From Desulfosarcinaceae bacterium (lineage in GTDB: Bacteria > Desulfobacterota > Desulfobacteria > Desulfobacterales > Desulfosarcinaceae), in assembly GCA_030066015.1 (NCBI GenBank), contig JASJCL010000041.1, forward strand, positions 1 through 64,000: DNA of 64,000 nucleotides. The letters are read 5' to 3'. The notes under the pieces are model-generated. The model was not told where the DNA came from, did no database searches, and worked only from the letters and a program-made list of their open reading frames with translations. Positions 36,101-43,629 of this stretch are shown piece after piece (the stretch's first letter is position 1; the number at the start of each line of letters is the position of its first letter). The translations under genes were made by a program, and so were the position numbers.

Positions 36101-37123
36101 GTTCCAGATCCGCACCGTGCCATCGAAACTGGCAGAGGCCAGGCGGTCGCCCTTGGGACCGAAGCGGACCGAATTCACCGTGCTCTGATGTCCCGTGAGG
36201 GTGCGCTGGAGGATGCCGGAGTCCGATGCCCACAAGCGTACGGTTCTATCCCAGCCTGCCGATGCGATGGTGGTGCCATCATGGCTGAAGCTGGCTGCCG
36301 TGACGGTGCCTTTATGACCGGTAAAGATATGTCGACGCTTCCCGGTAACCGTGTCCCAAAGTCGTAGGGTCTCATCGGCGCTCGCCGAGACGATAGCGGC
36401 GCCGTTGGGGCTGAAGCTGGCGGAAGAGACACTTCCCTCGTGTCCGGTCAAGGTCCGTTTACAGGTTCCGGAAGCGACGTCCCACAGACGCAGGGTCGCA
36501 TCTGTGCTGGCGGAAACGATGGTGGATCCGTCGGGACTGAAGGCGGCCGTATTTACCCAGCCGTTATGCCCCCTGAGCGTGTGCCGGTGCTCCCCGGTGG
36601 CGGCGTCCCACAGGCAGAGGGTCGTGTCGTTGCTGGCCGAGGCGATGGTAGCGCCGTCCGAGCTGAAAGCGGCCGTGCGAACTTCCCGTGTATGACCCTC
36701 CAATGGGGGGGCTTTGGGATTGCCTGTGGCCACCTCCCACAGTCTGACGGTCTTGTCATTGCTGGTGGAGACGATGGTCTTGCCGTCGGGGCTGAAGGCG
36801 GCCGAGGTGATTGCGTCCGTATGCCCGGCGAGGACCCGCAGCAGACGCCCCGAGGCGGCATCCCAAAGACGCAAGGTTTCGTCCGTTCCGGCCGAGACGA
36901 TGGTCTTGCCATCCGGACTCAGGCAGGCGCAGGCGACCGCTTGATTGTGGCCCAATTTGATAAAAATTTCTGGTGGTTGGGTGTCGGCTCGCGCTGAAGG
37001 CACGGAAGACAGCAGCGAGAGGATCAGGGCCATGACGGCCGGCCACAGCCGGCTGCCCCAAAGCCGGCCCTTTGATGGCGGCCTGCTGCTATCAGCGGAA
37101 CAGATCACGCTGCCATGATCCAT
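33191..37123 (-). CDS. WD40-repeat transmembrane ATPase
   Basis: 1310 residues from ATG 37123 (GAGGGG seven bases upstream; the frame begins five codons earlier). Order seen: signal-anchor-like segment at 20-46 (core VMALILSLLSSVPSARA); fifteen WD40 repeats at about 55-715; a linker with YRPGHLYYD; one membrane helix at about 801-822 (FSLALVAMASFTLFVWLL); an alpha/beta domain at about 830-940; a P-loop ATPase with Walker A FGLRKVGKTSLIQQ near 984 and Walker B VVIFDEVDKLF near 1080. If the first helix is cleaved, the propellers are periplasmic and the ATPase cytoplasmic. A WD40 sensor linked through the membrane to a STAND-like switch is inferred. No catalytic effector motif was recognised. 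Confidence 0.78.
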   Translation of the reverse strand: MDHGSVICSADSSRPPSKGRLWGSRLWPAVMALILSLLSSVPSARADTQPPEIFIKLGHNQAVACACLSPDGKTIVSAGTDETLRLWDAASGRLLRVLAGHTDAITSAAFSPDGKTIVSTSNDKTVRLWEVATGNPKAPPLEGHTREVRTAAFSSDGATIASASNDTTLCLWDAATGEHRHTLRGHNGWVNTAAFSPDGSTIVSASTDATLRLWDVASGTCKRTLTGHEGSVSSASFSPNGAAIVSASADETLRLWDTVTGKRRHIFTGHKGTVTAASFSHDGTTIASAGWDRTVRLWASDSGILQRTLTGHQSTVNSVRFGPKGDRLASASFDGTVRIWNATTGESLWNLGGHKGGVVSARFSPDGATIVSAGNDATVHLWRTASGALLHTLAGHDQWVAAAAFSPDGKTILSVSVDMTLRIWDAISGKLIRTMTRYRREGTQKSAEEGFAAEPRPEPRLVTGPIPVYKLSSAAFSPDGTSIVSAGSDRTTLHLWDVTAGTIRQTLEGHSAVVNSAVFSPDGAAIVSASNDMTLRLWDVATGTLRHTLKGHTKAVSSAAFSPDGKSIVSASYDRTLRLWNATSGRFENELKGHTKEVISGAFSPDGTTIVSASTDGTLRLWDAASGALKNELKGHALWVTSAAYSQDGSMIISSSYDNTLKLWAAESGRCLHTLTGHQDGVNSAVFSPDGKMIVSASWDNSLRRWRRDANGALLEAVMVPLPKAGEWIAYRPGHLYYDSSAAVDEYTAVRFNNELRDLFPLAWYADRLKKSNWHALVAGPVPEIARKPVRRWWEALDNKGPLFSLALVAMASFTLFVWLLRQRSDPLRLARRFFSQAGYDVKDGAGRHLLKLRASKAGVSSLVVLWSTSVKGEKCLVSRPEDLKEGTKLYLLYADQKPSMADIQALRLQAYEVIPLATRQLEKHLLTQDAVGIKRALQQLEEPFVTRSDPYLESKPIHDPTWFFGRDRLMRRLPAVLAQGQHVGVFGLRKVGKTSLIQQIRQRFVTTPTVFIDCQAFDARAELLMAEILQQLHTEMVVRGVKGVPRWKGIQATGFGHHLVQLFTCWQNAGKGEPFVVIFDEVDKLFADRRSETGEPLLMEYVRLFRRLRGLAQTHGCLVTLVVAYRPDINRHNLLTPTVGENPMFESFQEEYLGFLSAVDSTCMLMEIGGWKNIAWTPEAAERVYGYCGGHPLVTRFFASHTCAQGERKAIDLDIVEATGAELVRSFRRNDIGNYYKEGVWALLSANEQHLLTLILKGETDHLRRILTSEPHEEALVSLENFGLVRRQEAVWVITADLFHQWLQRRMGE
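34970..36961 (-). repeat. array of fifteen WD40-coding repeats
   Basis: About 126-base units encode the pattern GH..V..AAFSPDG..IVSAS.D.TLRLWD...G...... . Repeats 1-9 are contiguous, a roughly 35-residue insert (REGTQKSAEEGF and on) separates repeat 9 from 10, and 10-15 follow. Fifteen is one more than two seven-bladed propellers, so the blade assignment is open. Units are strongly alike at DNA level, so unit number may vary between strains and assembly collapse is possible. Confidence 0.85.
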
Positions 37124-37471
37124 GGGATCACCCCTCATCGATGTGTCGGGGATGTAAAAATGGGGAGCAGCGAACCAGCGCTTCGCGAACGCTAGCGGGA
37201 CAGCGTGCTGGATACGGGATGGAGTGTGCGATATGGCCTGTCGGTCTCAGCGCAGCGGCGTAACAACAGGAGCGACTGTTTCGCTATACCTCAATCTGTC
37301 TTACAATTTGAGGGTTCGTCAAGGCCCTCCTGCGATATCTTGCTGTTCAACCTGACGCGGATGAACCGTTTGACAATCGTCAGGGCCTTGGATAAGTACC
37401 ACGGACCTCTTGCCGCTGGTGGCGCCTGCCATCAAAGCCGAGAAAATCCCGTTCTAATGAGGTGTAGGTAA
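37124..37471. other. 348-base divergent gap between WD40-ATPase and YkgJ genes
   Basis: Holds an inverted repeat AGCGCTTCGCGAACGCT (37177-37193) about 55 bases upstream of the WD40 gene start, possibly an operator or leader hairpin, and a promoter facing right at 37370-37398 (separate entry). I see no gene here; short frames lack ribosome sites. Confidence 0.4.
37370..37398 (+). promoter_or_regulatory. candidate sigma70 promoter for the YkgJ gene
   Basis: TTGACA (37370-37375), 17-base spacer, TAAGTA (37393-37398). A start about seven bases later would give a leader near 70 bases before ATG 37472. Confidence 0.5.
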
Positions 37472-38266
37472 ATGGAAGACTTAGGAAAAATGGCAAACAT
37501 CGAGCCGGTCCGGCTCACATCCAAGAGCGACTTCAAGTTCAAGTGCCATCCCGATGTGCCCTGTTTCACCAAATGTTGCCGGGGCATCAATATTATTCTC
37601 ACCCCCTACGACGTCATCCGTCTGAAGAACCGGCTGGGGCTCAGTTCCGAGGAGTTCCTGGCGATATACACGGTGCCCCACCTGCTCGAGAAAACCGATC
37701 TGCCCGTGGTGGCGCTGAAGATGCTGGATGACGAACAGGAATCCTGCCCCTTCGTGCGTGACGGGGAGGGCTGCATCCTCTACGATGACCGGCCAACGAC
37801 CTGCCGCTACTATCCCCTGGGCGTGGCCACGCTCCAGCACAAAGAGGGGGCCGACGACGACGGCTTCTATTTCTTCGTCAACGAACCCCACTGCAAGGGC
37901 TTCGACGAGGACCACACCCAAACCGTTGCCGAGTGGCGTGAATGTGAAGGGGTTGTGGATCGGGACGAGATCAACAAGGAGTGGACCGACCTGGTGGTGC
38001 GCAAACGCTCCTTTCCCGCCAGCATCAAGCTGACCGAGAAGGCCAAGCAGATCTTCTTCATGGTGAGCTACAATATCGATAAATTTCGAGAATTTGTGTT
38101 TGAAAGCAGTTTTCTCGAACGCTACCCGGTGGATGCGGAAACCCTTGAAGAGATCAAACGCGACGAGGTGGCCTTGATGCGCTTCGGGGTGCGCTGGCTC
38201 ACCAGCGTGCTCTTCAAGCAGACCGATCCCCACCAGCAGGCGACGGGAACTCCGGAAGCGGAGTAA
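37472..38266 (+). CDS. YkgJ-family cysteine cluster protein
   Basis: 264 residues. Conserved cysteines: FKCHPDVPCFTKCCRGINI near 24-42, then SCPFVRDGEGCILYDDRPTTCRYYPLG near 91-117, and HCKGF further on. This is the YkgJ (CxxxCxxCC) family, probably binding an Fe-S cluster or zinc, function not established. Two starts are possible: ATG 37472 (GAGGTG upstream) or ATG 37490 (AGGA four bases upstream). It is a single-gene unit bounded by its own promoter and a strong terminator. Confidence 0.88.
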   Translation: MEDLGKMANIEPVRLTSKSDFKFKCHPDVPCFTKCCRGINIILTPYDVIRLKNRLGLSSEEFLAIYTVPHLLEKTDLPVVALKMLDDEQESCPFVRDGEGCILYDDRPTTCRYYPLGVATLQHKEGADDDGFYFFVNEPHCKGFDEDHTQTVAEWRECEGVVDRDEINKEWTDLVVRKRSFPASIKLTEKAKQIFFMVSYNIDKFREFVFESSFLERYPVDAETLEEIKRDEVALMRFGVRWLTSVLFKQTDPHQQATGTPEAE

Positions 38267-38312
38267 GACACCGCACGCCCCCTACCATTGGACCGCTCTA
38301 TCAAACCACGCC

Positions 38313-38352
38313 GCCCGGCGCCCGGCTATTGCCGGGCGCCGGGCGATTTTTT
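38313..38352 (+). terminator. intrinsic terminator after the YkgJ gene
   Basis: Perfect 14-base-pair stem (38313-38326 with 38331-38344), TATT loop, then GATTTTTT. It lies between convergent genes; the U-tract is on the plus strand only. Confidence 0.9.
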
Positions 38353-38370
38353 GGGACGCCGCGCGCGATA

Positions 38371-39408
38371 TTAGAGATAGGACGAATAGGCGAGGCGTTC
38401 GTAGGCCGATCTGTCCTGGAGCCGCTCGCCCACTGAAATGCCGAAATGGGATTCCAGCGGAGCGAACACCTCTGGATGGGCCTCGTAAACGCCTGCCACC
38501 ATCTCGATGGATTTGGTCAGGCCGGCCGCCGTCATTTTGCCCAAAGGCTGACGGCAAAATCCGGCCGGCAGGCCCAGCAGCGCCATGATGGATTTGATGG
38601 CCGAGGGGTTGCGGGCCCTGCAGGTGACCGTCCCCAGCGGGGTCTCCTCCTGGGTGGTGACGGTGACCAGCCCGAAAAGCGGTGCGATGGCCGCATGGAT
38701 CTTCTCGGCGGCGGCCACGTCACCGGCGGCCAGGTGGGCGACCATGTCACTGACCGCCTTGGGAACGATGTTGGACACCACCGAGATCACTCCGGCGGCC
38801 CGGATGTCGGGCGAGGTCATCATCTCGAACGTCATCGCGTCGTCGCCGGAGAAGATATGATACGCCGGTCCACAGCAGGCCCGCGTGCGGCGCATGTTGT
38901 CGAGGTTGCCGGTGGCTTCCTTGACCGTGTTGACGTTGGGATGGCTCTGGAAAAGGTAGGCCAGGTCCTCTGGAAAGATCTGGGCGCCGGTCCGCCCGGG
39001 GATCACGTAGGGGATAATGGTCAACTCGGGAAATCGTTCGGCGGCCGGCGCCAGATATTCGCGCCGGATCTCCAGTGAGCTGGGACCATTATAATAGGGA
39101 TCCACCATGAGAACCCCGTTGGCCCCTGTCTTGGCAGCGTGTTCCACGGCGTTGAGGCTCTCTTCAGTGTTGTTGCTGCCGGTGCCGGCGATACACTGGC
39201 AGCGACCCTTGGTCAGGGCCGCCACGCGGGCGATGGTGTCGATGTGCTCCTCCCAGCTGAGGGTGGGGCTCTCGCCGGTTGTGCCCACGGCGAGGATGCC
39301 CGTGATGCCATTGGCGATCTGGAACTCGGCCAACTGCTGCAGACCATCTCGGTCGACGCCGGTCTCTGTGAACGGTGTAACGAGGGCGGTATAGGCTCCG
39401 GATTGCAT
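38371..39408 (-). CDS. dihydrodipicolinate synthase/N-acetylneuraminate lyase family aldolase
   Basis: 345-residue TIM-barrel class I aldolase of the DapA family. Residues: GTTGES (about 42), the Tyr-PGRTG element (IPYVIPGRTG near 133), and the Schiff-base Lys in TVKEATGNL (about 162). These suit DapA, which condenses pyruvate and aspartate semialdehyde. The protein is about 50 residues longer than typical DapA, at the C-terminal end (about 295-345, ending AYERLAYSSYL). No other lysine gene is adjacent, so the generic family name is safer. AGGAGG before ATG 39408 sets the start against the frame reaching 39537. Confidence 0.85.
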   Translation of the reverse strand: MQSGAYTALVTPFTETGVDRDGLQQLAEFQIANGITGILAVGTTGESPTLSWEEHIDTIARVAALTKGRCQCIAGTGSNNTEESLNAVEHAAKTGANGVLMVDPYYNGPSSLEIRREYLAPAAERFPELTIIPYVIPGRTGAQIFPEDLAYLFQSHPNVNTVKEATGNLDNMRRTRACCGPAYHIFSGDDAMTFEMMTSPDIRAAGVISVVSNIVPKAVSDMVAHLAAGDVAAAEKIHAAIAPLFGLVTVTTQEETPLGTVTCRARNPSAIKSIMALLGLPAGFCRQPLGKMTAAGLTKSIEMVAGVYEAHPEVFAPLESHFGISVGERLQDRSAYERLAYSSYL

Positions 39409-40040
39409 GGATTCCTCCTGACGTTTGCGAGATCTGGATTCAGCGCTTCCCGATGCCGTAAAGCGCTGGTGTAAGCGGTTTGTCTGGACGCCATTGTCGC
39501 GCGACCGCTCACCGCAGTGGGTGTCGCCCCGCCGCATGACGACCGCCAGCGGGAGGTCATTGGTGACAGCCTTGGCCTGGGGTGAGTGGCGGGATGATGG
39601 TGGCGCGCGGTGCAGTGGGGCGGCGAATCAGGCTGAGATCTTACTCCACGGGCATGGCTCGGCGGCGTTCCCATCCGCCGCACTGGCAATGGCCCGTGTA
39701 TCCTCTCCTTGAAAGCGCAATCTCAGTTCTCCGGCTTGACAGACGCCGTCGGTGATGCGGATCGAGGCGGCCTGTCGATGATCTCATTTGACGGTGTCTG
39801 CAGGGGTGCCTGCAGCTGTGACGATGGTGAGTGCTCTGGCACCGCTTCAGCGGCGAGAGTGTCCCGATTGTGTAAAAAAGTCCCCCACCCATGTCAAGAG
39901 AAATCGCGCTTGACAACCCGGGGAGGGCAGGCTATCGCTAGTCCCTTTACGAATCGCCTTTCTGGAGACGCCCTACCTGCCGAATCGGGCAGGATCCGGG
40001 TGCCCGCTAACCTGTGATAGCGAAAATGAAGGTAGGTACC
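39409..40040. other. 632-base divergent gap upstream of the TPR gene
   Basis: No gene is supported. It contains two CTGCAG palindromes 12 bases apart (39798 and 39810) and a good promoter toward the TPR gene (39910-39938). An open frame at 39709-40017 has no ribosome site and no family look. Confidence 0.4.
39910..39938 (+). promoter_or_regulatory. candidate sigma70 promoter for the TPR gene
   Basis: TTGACA (39910-39915), 17-base spacer, TATCGC (39933-39938), about 100 bases before the gene start. Confidence 0.5.
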
Positions 40041-40661
40041 ATGGTTAAAGCCAAGACTGCAGATGAATATATCGCCCAGATGCGGGCCGCCATCGCCTCC
40101 AATCCCGAATGCGGCACTTCTCACTACAATCTCGGGGTGGCCCTCATGGGCAAGGGCCTGGATGCCGAGGCGGAGAATTGTTTCATGGCCGCTTTGGACA
40201 ATAGTCCGGGACTGGCCGAGGCCTATACCCAGATGGGGGCCCTGTGTCTCAAACGCGGCGATATGGACGGTTGCCTGGACTGGAATCAGCGGGCCGTCAA
40301 AGCACGCCCCGGATTTTCGGAAGGGTATGGCAATATCGGTTTCATCCACCTCCAGCGGGGAGATGTCGATGAGGCCATCAAGGCCCTCAAGCGCAGCACG
40401 GCCTTCAACACCCGATTTGTCCAGGGATACGCCACCCTGGCCAATGCCTATCTGATGAAGGGGATGGTGGACGAGGCCATCGAGACCAATATGAGAGTGC
40501 TCGATCTTGCGCCCGAATTCGCCATCGCTCACGGTAACCTGGCCATCTGTTACATGGAGAAGGGCGATTTCGCGAAAGCGATCACGCATGCTGACAAGGC
40601 CACATCCCTGGGGTACGAGGTGCCGTCGCCGATCCTCGAGGAGTTGGCGACCCATCGCTAG
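40041..40661 (+). CDS. tetratricopeptide repeat protein
   Basis: 206 residues made almost wholly of TPR units: repeats begin about 25 (SHYNLGVALMGKGLDAEAENCF), 60, 94, 128 and 162, with the classic Gly/Ala/Pro spacing. No signal peptide or membrane helix, so it should be cytoplasmic and act as a protein-binding scaffold. Start taken at ATG 40041 (AGGTAGGT just upstream); ATG 40026 and GTG 40014 are in frame. It precedes the unknown gene at 40796 and the dsr operon on the same strand. A link to sulfite reductase assembly is only a guess from position. Confidence 0.82.
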   Translation: MVKAKTADEYIAQMRAAIASNPECGTSHYNLGVALMGKGLDAEAENCFMAALDNSPGLAEAYTQMGALCLKRGDMDGCLDWNQRAVKARPGFSEGYGNIGFIHLQRGDVDEAIKALKRSTAFNTRFVQGYATLANAYLMKGMVDEAIETNMRVLDLAPEFAIAHGNLAICYMEKGDFAKAITHADKATSLGYEVPSPILEELATHR

Positions 40662-40795
40662 TCCCGGCGGATTCACCGCCGTGTCGGATCATCCCCCGGG
40701 TCATCGTCATCGGATTGCTCGGTTCACATCATCGGGGCGGTGAGCGTCTGTAGAGGGCGTCTCCCGCCCCGTTCCATATTATATAAGGAAGGGCG

Positions 40796-42001
40796 ATGCC
40801 CGCCTTTCGTTTCACCCACTCCGTTGATGGGACACCGGTGACGCCCGGATCGCCGCTGTGGCAAGCTCCCCTGCCCACCTCACGGGCGACCGCCGCCGGT
40901 TGGTCCCCTGCCCGGGACGCGGATGCGCCCGCCCTTACCTGCGGCGCCTATTTCAGCGCCCTCCACCAGGCGCTGAGTCGCGACCACTGCGCCCCGCTGC
41001 GGGAGGCCGTCCGCGCCCTGACCGGCGCCCCCGAGGCGAGCGCCCGCATCGACCATGTGGAGATCCGACTCCTCAAGCACGGCCATTTCTACCATCCTGC
41101 CTGGGTGGCGGTGAAAGCGGACGGCAGGCGTCACCAGCTGGCCCTCAATGTGGCCCTCACCCCAGACGGCATCGACCTGCTGCCCCAGGAGACCGCCGCG
41201 CTGAAAACCCTTGCGGCGCAGGGCGACGACCTCGGTCTTCCCCAGGTGCTGGTCGAGGGAGCCTGCCGGCCGGCAGACGGACCCGATCCTGTGCTGCCGG
41301 CCCAGGTGGGGCAATGGTTCCTCTGCCCCTGGTTCGACGGGTTTCATGAGTTTCACCTCACCCGCGCACCGAGCGGGCCCCTGGTCGTGGCCGTGTGGGA
41401 CGGATCGGTATCCCCCCATCGCCTGGATGCCACCCAGACGGCCGATCTATTGACCGCCGCCGCCGCCCGCCTTGCCACTGCCGTCGATCCCCACACCCTG
41501 GCCCACATCTTTCCCTGGCACCACGCCGCCGGCGATTTCGTGGTGCGTTTGGATTCAGCCGGCTCTCCGGAGGTCCGGCTGATCACCGCACGCGACTATC
41601 AACCGCTGTTGCCCCCGCCAGAGAGCGAGATCGATCCCGACACCGCGATTGAGCGACTGCTGTACGCGCTCCTGCTGCTGGTGATTCAGGCGGCCCTGCG
41701 GCTGCGGGTGGACCGTCTGGACGGCGTCGGCGAGATCGTTCTCTATCCCACCACCATGGTGGCCCCCATCTGCCGGGGCTTGTTGACGGGCTTGATCCGT
41801 ATGCGCCGACGGTGGCGGCTGCCCGCCCAGTTGGACGCGGTGGTGACCGACTACCTGCGGACCCCATCACTGGCGGAGCTGAGCGCGCTCAATCAAGAGC
41901 TCCAGGGGGGCTTTGCGCCGGGCAGCCCTGAGCGCCGCACCTGTGCGGCCATCCTGGAACCCCACGTCGAGGCACTCTACCATGAACTGCAGACCGGTTG
42001 A
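40796..42001 (+). CDS. hypothetical protein upstream of dsrAB
   Basis: 401 residues; AAGGAAGGG before ATG fixes the start. I do not recognise the family by name. The layout recalls a protein-kinase or aminoglycoside-phosphotransferase fold: a KHGHFYHPAWVAVKADG strand pair, a Glu helix (QETAALKTLAAQG), a hinge-like FLCPWFDGFHEF, then FPWHHAAGDFVVRL and VRLITARDYQPLL where kinases have the catalytic and metal loops. The usual catalytic Asp residues are not clear, so it would be degenerate. No signal peptide; one hydrophobic helix near 280-300 (LLYALLLLVIQAALRL). Sits 300 bases before dsrA with its own gap. Confidence 0.7.
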   Translation: MPAFRFTHSVDGTPVTPGSPLWQAPLPTSRATAAGWSPARDADAPALTCGAYFSALHQALSRDHCAPLREAVRALTGAPEASARIDHVEIRLLKHGHFYHPAWVAVKADGRRHQLALNVALTPDGIDLLPQETAALKTLAAQGDDLGLPQVLVEGACRPADGPDPVLPAQVGQWFLCPWFDGFHEFHLTRAPSGPLVVAVWDGSVSPHRLDATQTADLLTAAAARLATAVDPHTLAHIFPWHHAAGDFVVRLDSAGSPEVRLITARDYQPLLPPPESEIDPDTAIERLLYALLLLVIQAALRLRVDRLDGVGEIVLYPTTMVAPICRGLLTGLIRMRRRWRLPAQLDAVVTDYLRTPSLAELSALNQELQGGFAPGSPERRTCAAILEPHVEALYHELQTG

Positions 42002-42106
42002 ATCCACCAGATGATGCCCTTCAAACCGACCGCATCCCCAAGATGCGGTGTTTAACGTAGATGCTTGCCCTGCAAGGCGTCGCGCGCACTTCCGCGGGCT
42101 TTTTTA

Positions 42107-42135
42107 TTGACAAGCACCCGATTAAGAACTATACC
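42107..42135 (+). promoter_or_regulatory. sigma70-type promoter of the dsr operon
   Basis: TTGACA (42107-42112), 17-base spacer, TATACC (42130-42135). A T-run (42100-42105) just upstream follows an imperfect GC-rich repeat and may end the previous transcript. Predicted leader to dsrA is about 160 bases. Confidence 0.65.
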
Positions 42136-42141
42136 GTCACC

Positions 42142-42300
42142 TTGCACACCACTTTGATCATGATGATGATACCCCGTTTATTCCGTATAGATTCAATTTG
42201 AAACGTCCCATCGAGAGGAGGTGACTTGAGCTGCGCCCCCGGGGGCCCCTTTTGTTTTTTAGGAAGGATGTTTTTTGGGATTAACTAAATGGAGGTAAAA
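42142..42300 (+). other. dsr leader with possible upstream mini-ORF
   Basis: After GAGGAGGTGA (42215-42224) a TTG at 42226 opens a 20-codon frame that ends with TAA at 42286-42288, just before the dsrA ribosome site. It spans a self-complementary GCCCCCGGGGGC (42235-42246) followed by T-rich sequence. A shorter frame starts at ATG 42268 after AGGAAGG. Could be a leader peptide or attenuator, or chance. Confidence 0.25.
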
Positions 42301-43617
42301 ATGGCAAAGCATGAAACCCCTATGTTGGACCAGCTGGAATCTGGGCCCTGGCCGAGTTTCGTGTCAGACCTGAAGGATCAGGCTGCGAAGCGGGCCAAGA
42401 ATGAGGAAGGTATCGAGTTCCAGATTCCCCAGGATGTCGTTGAAGACATCCTCGGCGTGCTCGAGCTCTCCTACAAACATGGCCGGACCCACTGGAAACA
42501 CGGCGGCATTGTCGGTGTTTTCGGCTACGGCGGCGGCGTCATCGGCCGCTACTGCGACCAGCCCGAATTGTTCCCCGGCGTGGCCCACTTCCACACCATG
42601 CGTATCGCCCAGCCCGGCGCCAAGTTCTACAAAGCCGACTACCTGCGGAAGCTCTGCGACATCTGGGATTTCCGCGGCTCCGGCGTCACCAACATGCACG
42701 GCTCCACAGGGGACATCATCTTCCTGGGCACCACCACCAAGCAGCTCGAAGAGATCTTCTACGAACTGACCCACAACCTGAACCAGGACCTGGGCGGCTC
42801 CGGCTCCAATCTGCGCACCCCGGCCGATTGTATCGGCATGGCCCGCTGCGAATACGCCTGCTACGATACCCAGGATCTGTGCTACGACCTGACCCAGGAG
42901 TACCAGGACGAGCTGCACCGGCCGGCCTTCCCCTACAAGTTCAAGTTCAAGTTCGATGGCTGCCCCAACTGCTGTGTGGCCTCCATCGCCCGCGCCGACC
43001 TCAGCTTCATCGGTACTTGGAAAGACCAGATAAAAATCGATCAGGAAGCCGTCCAGGCTTACATCGGCGGTGAGCTGGTGTCCAACGCCGGCGAGCATAG
43101 CGGCCGCGATTGGGGTCCCTTCGACATCGAGAAAGAGGTCATCGACCTGTGCCCCACCGAGTGCATGTGGATGGAGGGCAAAGAGCTGAAGATCGAAGAC
43201 AAAGAGTGCACCCGCTGCATGCACTGCATCAACGTCATGCCGCGCGCGCTGCGCATCGGTGACGACCGCGGCCTGTCCGTCTTCGCCGGCGCCAAGGCCC
43301 CGATCCTCGACGGTGCCCAGATGGGCTCCCTAATTGTGCCATTCGTCAAGGCCGAAGCCCCCTACACTGAGATCAAGGAAGAGATCATCGAACCCATCTG
43401 GGATTGGTGGATGGAGGAAGGCAAAAACCGCGAACGTCTGGGCGAATTGATGAAACGCCAGGGCTTGCAGAAGATGCTGATCGCCATGGACCGTAAGCCC
43501 GATGTCCGCATGGTCCAAGAACCGCGCCACAACCCCTACATCTTCTGGAATGAGGACGAGGTTGAGGGCGGCTGGGATCGCGACGTCGATGAATTCCGTA
43601 AACATCACCAGAGATAA
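42301..43617 (+). CDS. dsrA: dissimilatory sulfite reductase alpha subunit
   Basis: 438 residues, the usual DsrA length; forms the alpha2-beta2 reductase that reduces sulfite on a sirohaem/4Fe-4S centre in the cytoplasm. Cluster cysteines sit at 177 and 183 (CIGMARC) and 221 and 225 (CPNCC), matching known DsrA numbering. A ferredoxin insert with CTRCMHCINVMPRA lies at about 303-316. GGAGG before ATG 42301 sets the start; ATG 42289 overlaps that ribosome site. First gene of dsrA, dsrB, dsrD, dsrN, ycaO. Together with dsrD this is the reductive (sulfate-reducing) type. Confidence 0.98.
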   Translation: MAKHETPMLDQLESGPWPSFVSDLKDQAAKRAKNEEGIEFQIPQDVVEDILGVLELSYKHGRTHWKHGGIVGVFGYGGGVIGRYCDQPELFPGVAHFHTMRIAQPGAKFYKADYLRKLCDIWDFRGSGVTNMHGSTGDIIFLGTTTKQLEEIFYELTHNLNQDLGGSGSNLRTPADCIGMARCEYACYDTQDLCYDLTQEYQDELHRPAFPYKFKFKFDGCPNCCVASIARADLSFIGTWKDQIKIDQEAVQAYIGGELVSNAGEHSGRDWGPFDIEKEVIDLCPTECMWMEGKELKIEDKECTRCMHCINVMPRALRIGDDRGLSVFAGAKAPILDGAQMGSLIVPFVKAEAPYTEIKEEIIEPIWDWWMEEGKNRERLGELMKRQGLQKMLIAMDRKPDVRMVQEPRHNPYIFWNEDEVEGGWDRDVDEFRKHHQR

Positions 43618-43629
43618 GGGGGACAAACC

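Noticed and set aside
34970-36961. Direct repeats that could suggest a CRISPR array
   Set aside because: Units are about 126 bases, lack unique spacers, and encode in-frame WD40 motifs.
38371-39408. Calling the aldolase dapA outright
   Set aside because: Catalytic residues fit, but a C-terminal extension and lack of lysine genes nearby leave other pyruvate aldolases possible.
42231-42260. Intrinsic terminator just before dsrA
   Set aside because: GCCCCCGGGGGC is followed by T-rich sequence, but with a proper loop only about four pairs form, too weak to call.
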